From NCBI GenBank assembly GCA_947579605.1, contig OX388318.1, forward strand, positions 4,836,001-4,900,000: a stretch of DNA of 64,000 nt, read 5' to 3'. The translations under genes were made by a program, and so were the position numbers. Source of the DNA: Athripsodes cinereus. Taxonomy: Eukaryota; Arthropoda; Insecta; Trichoptera; Leptoceridae. Of this stretch, positions 31,712-44,100 are shown piece by piece (within the stretch, counting starts at the first letter, position 1; every line of letters begins with the position of its first letter). The notes beneath the pieces are model-generated. The model did no database searches. It was not told the origin of the DNA and was given only the letters and a program-made list of their open reading frames with translations.

Positions 31712-32387
31712 GGTGTTATATTACGAAGAGACTTTATTTTCATTTTATTTATTCTATAAGGATCAAACAGTTGTAACAATAAATATAAACAACCAAAAAT
31801 AACAATGAGCAAATAAATAAAATTGAGATCCCTTTCTAACCAACTAATAAACATAAATTTGAGGTAGGTAGGTAGGTACCTACTTTATTAAATAAAATGA
31901 TGTAAGGAGACTTAAAAATGCGAAAACACATATAAAAATGTAAAACATTAATAAATCTAAGACGTGTTAAGAAATTCAAAAAAAAGTAAAAAGAAAAAAA
32001 ATATAAATTTAAAAAAAATGTAAAAAACATTAAAATACACACATCCACCAAAGTCCACAAATCCAATCCTCAAAAGTAGCGTTCACCATGTCAAAAACCC
32101 ATTTGAAACTGTAGAAGTACGAAAGCAAATTCCCTTATGGTCTTATGGAACAACAGATGTATCCAGAGCCCCCGAGACAGCCTTCCTGAACTCCCCATTA
32201 CTCAATGAAAATAAATCCAAGCCCCGAAAAAATGAGTTTATATTTCAATTCGCAGATTATTATTTCATTTTCAAAAAGATTTGATTCCGTCTAGATTACA
32301 TTTCCGATTATGAGTATATATTTATAAATGTCAGACACTTTTATGAACCTGGCAATATCATTTTTAAAAATTGATAAATTACTGCCA
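31712..32387. other. no gene seen
   Basis: (AGGT)n followed by CCTACTTTATT at 31861-31890. Otherwise AT-rich. Confidence 0.5.
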
Positions 32388-32760
32388 TCTATGGCGGTAA
32401 AACACAAGCTTTGTGTGAAATCGCCATCTATAGGAAGTAATGTGAAGTTTGTTCGTATTCTATTTTATACTAGATGGCGGTAAGTATATACTTTTGCTAT
32501 TGATTAATAGATGTCGGTAAAGAAATGCTTATTCTAGCCGTCAATAGATGTCGATATTAACCACTAAAAACTTTTCTATTCATCTATAGATGGGAGTAAT
32601 AACTTTAATGGTTTGTCTATTTTTTTATAGATGGCGTTATAAAATCTATACTATTTCTGCTCATCGATAGATGTCACTGTTATCACTAAAACGTCTATTC
32701 ATTTCTAGATGGCAGTATCACCATTAGTGTTTTATCTATCAACTCACAGATGTCGGTTAT
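32388..32760 (+). repeat. degenerate ~40-bp tandem array with TAGATGKCGGTA core
   Basis: The core TAGATG(G/T)CGGTA starts at 32471, 32508, 32545, 32587, 32628, 32668, 32706 and (as CAGATG) 32747, spacings 37-42 bp. Two further, inverted or related, cores lie at 32388-32400 and 32422-32431. Spacer sequence is not conserved, the core is. GATGGCGG resembles the YY1/Pho binding core. Confidence 0.7.
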
Positions 32761-32870
32761 ACCTATGTTTATTTTTACATCAGATATATTTTGGATGATT
32801 CAAATGTTGAACAACTCCTATCAGTCATTTTTATTATTTTATAATAAATAACTAAATATACATTTATAGA

Positions 32871-33191
32871 ATGTCTATGAATGCTACGATGTTGTGATGG
32901 TTTGGGCATGTGGAAAGAATGAATGAGGACAGAAAGACCAAGAAAATATATTTGGCTGAGAGTTTTGGTACTCGGAGATTTGGACGTCCGAAGCTCAAAT
33001 GGCAAATCATTTAAATCAAATCCTACAAGACGGTCACGTATTAAGCACATTGAATAGGAGAGCATGTATGAGGAATTGTATGACAGTGACAGAAGCGAAG
33101 GATGTATGCAAGGATAGAAGGAAGTGGTGCTCGATCCTTTCTGCCTACCCCACGAGGAAAGTGGCATGATGGTATGTATGTCTATGAATGC
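32871..33191 (+). mobile_element. LINE 3' end fragment with 14-bp TSD
   Basis: ATGTCTATGAATGC occurs at 32871-32884 and 33178-33191. Between them, a broken frame reads WFGHVERMNEDRKTKKIYLA, RFGRPKLKWQI, then in another frame ACMRNCMTVTEAKDVCKDRR and SAYPTRKVA before stops. This is the C-terminal end of a LINE RT with at least one frameshift. Confidence 0.75.
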
Positions 33192-33399
33192 AAACCTATA
33201 TATCAGATTAAATTTAATCAAACCCTTAGCTCCGTAAATAATAGCTACTTTCATCCATTATTGCATCAATTTTCATCAGTTTTTACATTTATTCTATCAA
33301 TATTCTATGGCATTGTTCACAATAAACAATAAGAAGAATAACTTAGGTATATTAAAAACAGTCTGGGTGTTGTGACAAAATCAAATAAATGAAAAGGAA

Positions 33400-36300
33400 T
33401 CAAGGGTAAAAATAAAAATAAGAATATAAATTTATTTTTCTTTATTAAGTAGGTATTTATATATCCATATTTTTGACGAGAGATTATATTCCTTAGAGAG
33501 AAATTATATAATTATTACAGTTTAATATTTCAATGCGCATTATTTTAAGTATATATTATTATTATACTATTTATGTTTAAATAAGATAAATTTGTAATCT
33601 TTAGAAGTAAAATTACATTAGGTACTATTACAAAATGTTTATTTATACATGAGACAGAGACAATAATGATACAAAGAAAACTGTGATGATAAAAATATGC
33701 TTAAAATTTAACTGTTATATTAGATTCATATTTTGTACTCTAAAGATTTCATGTTCGATGTCTAAATGGAGTTAAGAGTTTGTTATTATGAGTACATGAG
33801 AATAAATATGTAGAAACTAATCAATAAATGCAATAAATTGTGATAACAAGATGAAAAATGTATCATTCCACAAAAAGGAACAAACTGAACACACAATCGA
33901 ATTAACTTTTCCTTTAAATCACTTTTAAAAAAAATATCAGCAACAATGATCAGTTGATACAATGCAATAAAATTTGTACTGCTGAAAAAATTGTAAATTA
34001 AGAAATAGCTAAGGATATTAATATAAAAAAAAAAATATTTTATATTTTTTAGTGTCCCTGTCAATTAAACAGTTTGAAACATTTTTGTAATAATGGATAT
34101 TATAGGGAATTATATAATAATTAAGATTATTTACAATATATAATTAATATTGATCACAAGAAATTTGCCAGGGCCATTATAATAATATTACTTTAAAATA
34201 TCAATCATTTATCATAAATTGAAAATTAAGTCATTGCTGTATGTCAGAGTTAAACTACAATATGTCAAATTTTGGTATAAAAAAACTTAAGAATATAGTG
34301 CTGTGGTTTTGATTATGTTCTGTATCTGATGACATGTTCACCTAATATGAAAACACATTGTATTTTGAGATATCCATAGATAAAACATTAAGTCGATTTT
34401 TATTAAATCAAAATTACACCATTTTAACTTGATATTGTTTATGTTGAAAACAGGTGATAGTAATATTTAGGTATTAGCGATAACCATAAATAACTTTTGA
34501 CAGCAATTTTTGTTATCAAACATGCAAGAAGTAAATGTAACTATGAATATACTAAATGACACAGTGTAGTTTTGATGTACAAATAATAAGTTTTGTTTAA
34601 ATGGCTGAGAATATATAATATTTATTTATTCTACATCAAAATCTATGGAATAATAATAATAAAACATAATTTGTTATGGCTAACAGGCAAGATAATAATA
34701 TACATCGACTGTGTGATCTATAAAAAATTAAATGTATTCTAGGTACTTTAAAAATGTTTAATTTGGCAATAATACATACAAAATTGTAATTAGATGTAAT
34801 AATAATAATAGTAAGTCTAAATATTAAAATAAAGTAAAAAATTCACATAGTTTAAAACACAATGAGCTTATATCCAATAATTATACTAAAAAAATCTATA
34901 AAAAAGTAATAATTATTATGATAATGCAAACCTATAAAATTATCTTAAAACAGTCTTTTTTGGCAAATATTATTACAAAATATTTGAACAATATTAATAA
35001 AAATAACTAATAATATAAATAAAATACAAAACCTGAACTTGAATCTAAAATAAGTAATTAAAATTCTTAATTGAAAAATATAAAACAAGCGTTACATACT
35101 CTATGAAAAGTATTTTGTGTGGATTAGCACAACGCTACCTTATCAATATTTTTTTTTCAGTAAAATTACATTCTATAATTCAAAATAAACCTTAACTAAC
35201 GTACATATCCATTATGCAAATGCAATTTTAATTATTTTAATTTATTTACATCAAATTATTAATAATCATTTAAAAAAATGCAACATAAAAATCACAAATA
35301 AACAAAAAAGCAATATATAATTTCAAATATCTACTTCTCTAGGTACTTTAATAAAGAAAAGCACTTATTTATTTTACTTATATCTAGAATGGCAAATACA
35401 TTTATAGCTTAAAAAGAAATTGATCGTTATTTAATAATATTGGCAAAAAGCAATAATATACACTGTGTCCCATTCGAAAAAATCTTGAAGAAAAAATGGA
35501 AATCATTATGTGAACAGAGCATTGAATTTATAATATTTTTTATTTGTCTATTTAAAATGATAAGTAGTTTTATATTTTATTTTTATAATACCGGGATACA
35601 TAAGTAGTTTGAAAAATTAATGATTTTATTTTAAAAAATTGCATGAAATGTGATGTGTACTGTAACTTACCTTTGAATATTTGAAATACAAAAAAATATG
35701 TGAAAAAGATGGACAAAATCCTATGCATCTTAATTCACTGAAAAATCTTATAGCATTTTTTTATATGGGCACATGATATCATATTTATACATTTTTTATA
35801 AGCATACTTCTATATTTAATATTTACATCAACTTGTGAAAAATATAACACAAGAAATATTTGACATTATGTGAATAATGTCACCGTGTTTCCCTAATTCT
35901 AAAGAAAATCACAAAAATCATTAAGACTAACTTAAATATATCTTACAATACTAAAAATACATATGAATTTGCTAAGATCAAAATGTAAAAACTTTTGGAA
36001 AAACTACATACTAGATATTTGCAGGAATAAATAATAACATTATAAAAAAAACTTTTACGTACCATTAATAATTAACATTTTTAGGCCAAAATTTGAGGCT
36101 AAATTTGGTATCGGAAATCATTATCAATGATAAAACAAAATAATATAAAATAAAATAAAAAACATAGATAAATAAATATTGTAAAAGAAAACAGTTATTA
36201 TTGCCTCGTTGTTCGTACAATTTTTGAAAAGGTTTACATATTTTTTATTAAAAAGAATTATAAAAAAAATGTATGTTTTAAAATTCTACACATTGATATT

Positions 36301-38045
36301 ATTTCTAAAGAGTTTATTGGAATATTTACAAAATTTATTTAATGTTAACTACATACAACATAGATCAAACAATTTATAAAGTCTTTGGAAAACAATCTTT
36401 AATATTTTACTTAAAAACTTCTTCACATTTTAAATGTCAATACTTAGCAAAGAATTGATTGAATTAAATTAAATATTGTAGACCAACTTTTCAATCCTAA
36501 ATTAAAACACCTGAACCTCTGAGAATCTTCAAGCAATTGCAGAAGTCAAATTGAATAAACATTGTGATTTACTTGTATTGTGATACATGAACTTGATTAT
36601 GGGTGCTTAGCCATGAAATTAAACAAGGCAGAAGGACTCGCAAAATAATTATCTCGATACAATATCAATGCTAAAAAGAATCAATCAAATTGAAAACTTA
36701 AATGCGTAATATTATCCGTTTGAAAAATTACATCTAAGTTTTCCTACATTTTCCGGAAACAGAGGTCTGCAGATGTTTTATCAATTTCTCTGATATTTAG
36801 TCTAGGAATTGCACTTTGATATTGAACATATTTTTGTAAAATGAATAAACAGTAATAATATATTAAATATTTTGTTAATTATTCAAATTAAATAATTACT
36901 TAGACAGCAACTAATATAATACAACAATATTAATACACATTTATACTTACAATTGTTTTTCTTATTAACTGTTTACAATATAATTCATAAACAAATAATA
37001 ATTATCTTAGAATAATAATGCCTTATCAAATAAAACACAATGGCAACATTACATTCATTATATTATTATTATTATAAGTCAAAAAGTAAAAACACTTTAT
37101 TATAATAACTATCTTATAAAACTATACACAAATAACTTTGTTTTACATTGTAGTAATTCTTTACTATGCATGTAGTCTAAACAAATCTTAATCTCTATGG
37201 GAGTTACTTATAAACTCAAAATAACTGTTACCTATTCTATCCGTTGTATCAGGATAAGTGACACATTTCTTATAAACACAGATTAGTATATCAAATATTT
37301 AATAGTTCCACAATGGAATTTTTGTTATAATCAGGAATAATGTTACAATTTGTGAATAAACATTTTTTTTGTAAGTAAGGTTGTATTTGTATTCACTGTA
37401 TAAAGTTCAGTGACTCTTTATTACAAATATATTAAAAAAGAACAATAATCTTCATGTAATATTCATAGTCAACAACAAAAAATAAAACGAAGATCTACTT
37501 CTTCCAATGAAATTTTAAGTCCTACCAGAGTCGGTCCACGATATCTGTCCAAAACTTAGTGTCACGTTTGATATATTGAAATGGCATTCCTGTCAAAAAC
37601 TTTTAAAAGTATTTCCAACAAAAATTTGCAATATATAATAAAAAAAATTAAGTCCATTGCTCTTGGCGGTCTTTCGATTAACTCTATACATTTTTAACAT
37701 CTCTTCAGGTCTGACTCAGTATTGAAGAGAAATCTATTAGTTTGACAGAAGTAAAGAAATTATACACATAGATCTACTCTTAGTCTTGATATTATAAAAT
37801 GAAATACTAAACCAACATCTTTCAGTCAAAAAAATCTTACATGAGTTTTGAAGTTATGACAATTTTTCAGAAGTATGCCACCCAGCGGAGAATGAATGAA
37901 CAATTTAAGAGAAGCCTCAATATAAAAACAAAGTTATTGGTATAGTTTTAGTGTATAGTGAAATGTAATCTGACTTGAATATAGGAATACTCCTCTACAA
38001 GATGAGCAGTCACTGTAAAGATATTACACATGACGACCTTCAGTC
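33400..38045 (-). other. repeat-poor 3' flank of dead ringer; possible long 3' UTR
   Basis: This 4.6-kb stretch starts at the dead ringer stop. It is extremely AT-rich and contains no recognisable transposon, SINE, family R copy or foldback, unlike almost every other stretch of this length here. Several AATAAA motifs occur on the minus strand (TTTATT on plus, for example near 33431-33450 and 33650). A long AU-rich 3' UTR is the simplest reading, but I cannot place the polyadenylation site. Confidence 0.45.
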
Positions 38046-38182
38046 CTAAGACACCATGGGTCTGTGTCTCTGGTTTGGTGGATTTGTTGTGTTCTGTGGA
38101 TTGGCAAATAGAACACCTTCGTATGTCACACCATTTAGTTCCATTGATACAACTAATTGTTGATCTCCAGTCCTTGCATCAC
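38046..38182 (-). CDS. retn (dri): dead ringer terminal coding exon: REKLES-beta
   Basis: Acceptor ATTTCAG. It completes the Gly codon, then reads DARTGDQQLVVSMELNGVTY and EGVLFANPQ, followed by a short Asn/Pro-rich tail ending PMVS and a TAG stop at 38048-38046. The MELNGVxYxGVLFA signature is diagnostic of the REKLES-beta segment of ARID3/dead ringer. Confidence 0.96.
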
Positions 38183-41100
38183 CTGAAATAGAAGCAATAT
38201 TATAAATAAATAAAAACACTAAATCACTAGTCAAATAACTGGGTTTTTTTCGTCGAAAATTTTTAAACATTTTTTTTAGGTCGAAAACTTTGAAATATAT
38301 TTTTTAGGTCGAAAACTTTGAAACATATTTTTATTTTGTTATAAATAGATATGGAGTTTTCAAAATAAATACCAATAAAATACTCTATGTGCAGTATCTG
38401 AGGGATGTTAATGCATCAGGAATGTTGTTCGGGAATTTATTTCAAAATAAATTTTGAGTTCTATCAATTTATAAAACCAAATTTTTCACTATTTGGATGC
38501 CAAATACATTTCTCAGTTAAGTTTTCAACTCTTAAAAATCTTCAAATTTCGTGCTCAATAGGAAAATATTATTATTTCACATTCATTCATGCTTGCACTA
38601 GCCACATTTTTCAGTCTAATAGAATAATTTGATATTCTTACTTATATAAAATCACAAACCTTTATAATTCATTTACAAAACAATAAATTGGGTGAGATTC
38701 TATTATTATATTGTGCCATTTGTGTTCCAAAGCACCTCAAGGACACTGTATATTTAAGACAGATCCACCTCCATTCTGTATCTCAGGAGTTGTAAACTCC
38801 TATTTGTCCGTACATTCAAACCAAAGTTATCCTCACGGTGGGGCCATTTGGCAGGCCTGAAGTGCCAACAGGCCAAAGCCGCCATCGTGGGAATCTTTTA
38901 TACTCTCTCTTCAATGTCCCTTTTAGGGGGTAATAAAGGTCACTGTACAATTTAATAATTCTAGAATATTATGAAATTCATGTCATATTCTATTACAATA
39001 TGTGGTTATATACAAACCTCGGCTTGTGATTTTGAAAGCAGCCCCCAATCCATTGGTAGTATGTTCCTCAATGTGATTGTTATGTGGGGGTGACTGTGGT
39101 GATCTATGCTGTTGCTGTGATTGGTGATGTCTGTTAGGTGTAGAGGGTGGGGATGGAGTGTGTGATGATGGCTGGGGCTGTGCGGGAACCTGCCTCTTAG
39201 CCGGAGGAGGAGGCTCTCTCTCTGGCAACTCTCTCTTTATGCTGTGCATGTTTGGCTGCGGAGACTCTGAGAGATTTAACGCTTCCCTGAAAAAAAAAGT
39301 TTATTTAATAATAGGAACTAAATTATCAATACTGAAGTGTAGTTGTATTGTTTAGATTTCAATTGAGAAGTTTCAAATACACTGTTGCTCAATTTTTTTG
39401 TTGGATATGACTATATCTACCTATTATAAACACTTTGACCTGATGAGACAATTTTTTTTATAAGATATAGAAGGCCTAGGACCGAAAATAATAATACTAA
39501 TAAAGATAATTTGTATTTGGTGCCGTTTAATGATGCGTGACCATCTCACAGGCGCCGTGGCTTCTCCTGATGAAAAACCTGAAGAGTCAAAGGGATGTCC
39601 TATGTTCAGAAGGAGAGTTTACTAATTCTGAAGATTCCTTACCTCTGTGGCTCTGGGTTGCTAGGTGGTGATGCATTGCTGATATTGTTTGCAGGAGGTG
39701 ATGCATTGTTATTGTACAGATTCCAGAGGGTGAGACGAGACATTTCCAGGGCATTCAGAGCTGCATCACGGGGGGACATTGCTCCTGGAGGAGATTCTGA
39801 ACCTGCAGCAACAAAACAAGACATTATTGATAACTAGCTGGAAAAAAATGACATGTAGAATTTTATGAATGTAAGAAAAGAAGGTAAATGTATTGAAAAA
39901 AGCATGCTTGGCGTTTTATCTTCACTAGATAAGACATCAGAAAACTGAAATAAGGTATTCACTTGAGCTTAAGTTGATGATTTATTTTACTTATAGAGTG
40001 AAACTACTCGTAAAGAACATCATCTTTGTGCCATTAACTTTGATTAAAACATTAACTCCCCCTCTGTACATTGAATAAGTGATATTTTTATGATATTTTG
40101 TATTGATATGTAACCAATGTACAGTGAAAAATAAAATAAATAATAAAAAGGGGTAATTCTTTTTTTGCTATAAAGTTTTACTTGAACATGATAGATATTA
40201 CAAATATAGTAAATAGTGAAAGTTCGATATTTTTTATACCAAGGAATCTATGGATTTTTAAACCACAAAATATCTGTTTCACTCACCTGGCCTTCTAAAG
40301 TCTTTCTGTTGGAATAGTTTCATGTACTCCAACATCTTCTGTTCCAGATCATGTGCCATGTGATGAGCGCCGTGTTGGGCGGCCGCTGCGTGATGCAGGT
40401 TGAGTCCCGCCGCCCCCAATCCGGCTAGGCCTCCGCCCACCATGCTACCACCCAAGGCTCTAGCTCCTCCCGTGACTAGAGATAATGGAGACATCTGCTG
40501 AGACAATTGGTGCATGCTAGTTGGTACTGGACTACGTTGGACAGGCTGAAATTAGATAAATAAAATATGAATTTAATTGCAAGAAGGTTATGAGTTAATT
40601 ATTTTGCATCGTGAAGCCAAAAGTAGAAGATAGGAAAAGCAAATTTCGGAATTGCAATCCGACACGTTGTATTACCTACTATAAGACTAGTAACTATGTC
40701 TAGCAAGAATTGAGCTTAATTAAATATCATCTTTTCTGTGCTGTAAAAAAAACTCTTATCAGAATTAATCAGATTCAACTGGACTTGCATATCATAATCA
40801 TATTATGATATTGTGTGTGCGATTTTTTTTAACTAGTATATTATAGGTATTAGTTAAAAGTTTTTCTTGTACTTTATTAAATAGTTCCTAGTTAGATAGC
40901 TATTGGTTTCAATCTAATGAAACAAATTAGTGATAAGCTTCATCGCTGCTTTTAAAAATTTCAAATTCTGCATTTTATAATAATGCTTACCATATTGAGT
41001 TGTGACTGTACTTGCTGCTCAAATTGTCCATAAGATGATCTGCGTCCCTCCCTCCTGTTGCCATCTATAGCAGCCTGCAATTCTGACGGAGTAGACAGGT

Positions 41101-44100
41101 TCTTCTTCTCACATTCATATGGATACAGGTACTTCATATATCTGAAAAGATAAAAAATAAATAAAGGTAAATAAATTGTGCAATTCTTTCAAAAAAATAT
41201 ACTGCTATACAGTATTCCGTAAGTGGGGTAGCCAGTGGACTATCTGCAAGTAATAAACGTGCGAATTGTCTTCTCTGTGCCAATAAATAATAAGACATTC
41301 AGGATGGGTGGCATCGCAGAATTGTATGTAGGTAGCAGTGGCGTGCTTTCCATATATGCAAAAAAGCACAGCATGCCTAGCAAAAAGTTGAATAGTGTCT
41401 GAAATTGTTATACAAAAACTATGAAATCGTGAAACATCTCAAATTCCTATACCAAATTATAAATTTGGCAACTTGGGTGGTAAAAATTTGAAAAGTTGAG
41501 CATTTACTTCGATTCCTAAGCCAAGTCGTGGAAATTAAAAAAAAAATCAATACGAAAGCATGCCCAGTACAAAAGGTCTAGTCCCGCCACTGGCTAGGTA
41601 GGTGTTAATTGTTTTCCTTTACATGAGGTATGAGTATAATACCGAATTATAGGTTTTTGTTTTAATGTTTTACTAACATTTGCCTTTCACAAGATATTCA
41701 TTCATAAATTTACCGAAAAAGAGTACCTAAGAGCAATTATTAACTGAGGATTCTATGGATGAAATGACACGAAATTAATTATGTAATCTTTCTAAAATAC
41801 GAGCATTGCTATAATTTAGAAATATTTTTAATGTAATTCTTGCTATTTTGTTAATGATTAAATTGGCAAGGATGAATTTTGAAAAATATGCTAATTTATA
41901 ATTTTTATCATTTATGTATTTTGTAAAAGACCTAACAACTGCGGGATTTTACACAAAATCTTCCAACCATGTAAATCGACGTGAATGAAAAATTAAATAA
42001 GATATAGCCATGTAACACTTTACATCAAGGGTGGCCAAGCGGGCCCGCGGGCCGCATGCTGCCCGTTGGGTGTCTATGTGCGGCCCGCGAAGCATATGCA
42101 CACTTAAGTTGATATTTTTCAACCGACAGTATTTGGTGGAAATTCATGTTGAATTAATTATAAATAAAACACTTATTCATAGTATATCCACAGTAACTTT
42201 TTTTATTGGAAGCGAGCCGCTTCCAATAAAAAAGCTTCCGCTCTCATCATCAGGCTTTTCGCTAGCCTGATGATGAGAGCGGAAGCTCTTGAAAGCTGAC
42301 TCGCGTGCTCAAATGAAATAATGAAGTCTAATAAAGAATGAAAACTAGAAATAAAATCTTCTTCTTAGACTAATAAATTTAAATACTATTTATCATACAT
42401 TCAAACAATGGACACCCTATGAGCGGTGCACTCTTATATAAATTCTAGTCTACAAGTACCCGTTACTTTTTTGTTGAAAGAAGTATTTCGAGAAAATATT
42501 CTTAAAGAAAACCGAGGAGATTTATAACATTTCAAATTCCTTTAATTCATTTCAAATATCATTTTGAAAATTTGCTGACGGGGGGGGGGTATAAATTTTA
42601 TGGTGAAGGAAAATTGTGAAATGTATATTGTAGTAAGGAGTATATTGTTGTGCGGCCCGATAGGAAATCTCATTTCTAAAATTTGGCCCGGCTGCTGAAA
42701 AGGTTGGCCACCCATGCTTTACATGGCTTTATTCCACTAATGATATGAAAGTGCTTAAAAACAATTTTTATGCAATGAACTATTGAAAACTTATTAGGTA
42801 CATAATTTTATATGTAGAATTTAGACGAATAGTTACACAGTTCATTGACTTGAACATTTCAAAATTGTGATTAGTACATTTCAAAATTGTGATTAGTACA
42901 AGTAATCCCAATACACATATATCGACTGTCAAGTTCCATAGCTCAACATGTCGAAAATTTTGATTGAAAATTGATAATACAGACAATCAACGCCACTCCT
43001 TAACTCCACAACAAATTGCCTTAAAAACTATATCTACGAATCTCTTAATACATACCTATTAAATATTTAGTTATGGAAAAAAAATTAGGTACTTACCTAT
43101 TTTCAATTCCACAAATACATATTTCGAATTTTGTATTGATCAGGGGAGCTAAAAAGGCCACTTTATATGAATCATAATAGGAATTGTAAAACGATTTAAC
43201 GGTAACATTTCACCAAATATGAATTGTAGAGGACTTGCTCAATGTGGCCATTTTAGGCCCCCAGAACAAAGACAACGTAGGTATGTCTTTAACAGTGCGA
43301 TTATAATATAGTAGGTAGGTATATTTCAATTCCTGATGTGAGTTTAAAGCATAATAACTATAAATATAAGTACCAATATTACAAAAATGGTAATTTCTCG
43401 AATATAAGACATTTCTACTTGTTGAGTTAATAAACTGGACAATCGATATATGAAGGTTCATAAGGTTAGATATAATTTTAGTTCATACTATACGTAATTA
43501 CGTATACAAGATGGCGATATGTGAAAAGAATGAGTTCTCTATTTAAATCGCTCTGTGATATTATATTTCGAAATGTGAAACTTAAAAGTAGTAATAAATC
43601 ATAATAATATTATTAGTAATAAAATCTAGTGTCAATAATTTTTCTATGGAATCAATAGAACATAGAACACACTAGGTAGGTACTACTTGTGTCACATAAA
43701 GATTTGGGGCAATGGTTCTCAATCGTTTTCTTCACGAAGGTTTAATATATTTTCATAGTGAAGTTTACTCGATTTTCATTTTTTAATGTTTGAATTAGTT
43801 ATATCAATATAAATATTGTTAGGTTCATGTCTCAATTCTTTTCCTCTATGCTATTTGCTTAATATACCTAATGTTTTCAATATTTTGAAGATGATTTTGA
43901 TGTTTTTAAATTTAAACATTACCGATTTTATACAAAAGATAGCAGAAAAATCTAACCATTCAACAATAACCTATGTTAATAATACATACAATTTTCATTT
44001 TTGAATAGAACTGCAATCCCTTGTAGGGAAGGCAAAGAAGTATGATATCGTCAAAAAATTTCAATTCAAACTCATATAATATGTAGTTGTTTAACGTTAC

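Noticed and set aside
31861..31890. Telomere-like repeat (AGGT)n
   Set aside because: The insect telomere unit is TTAGG; this is a short local AGGT microsatellite of a kind common throughout the window.
32775..33254. 159-codon minus-strand frame
   Set aside because: Mostly antisense to the plus-strand LINE remnant; no conserved motif.
39158..39355. 65-codon plus-strand frame over a dead ringer exon
   Set aside because: Antisense to the Pro/Gln-rich exon.
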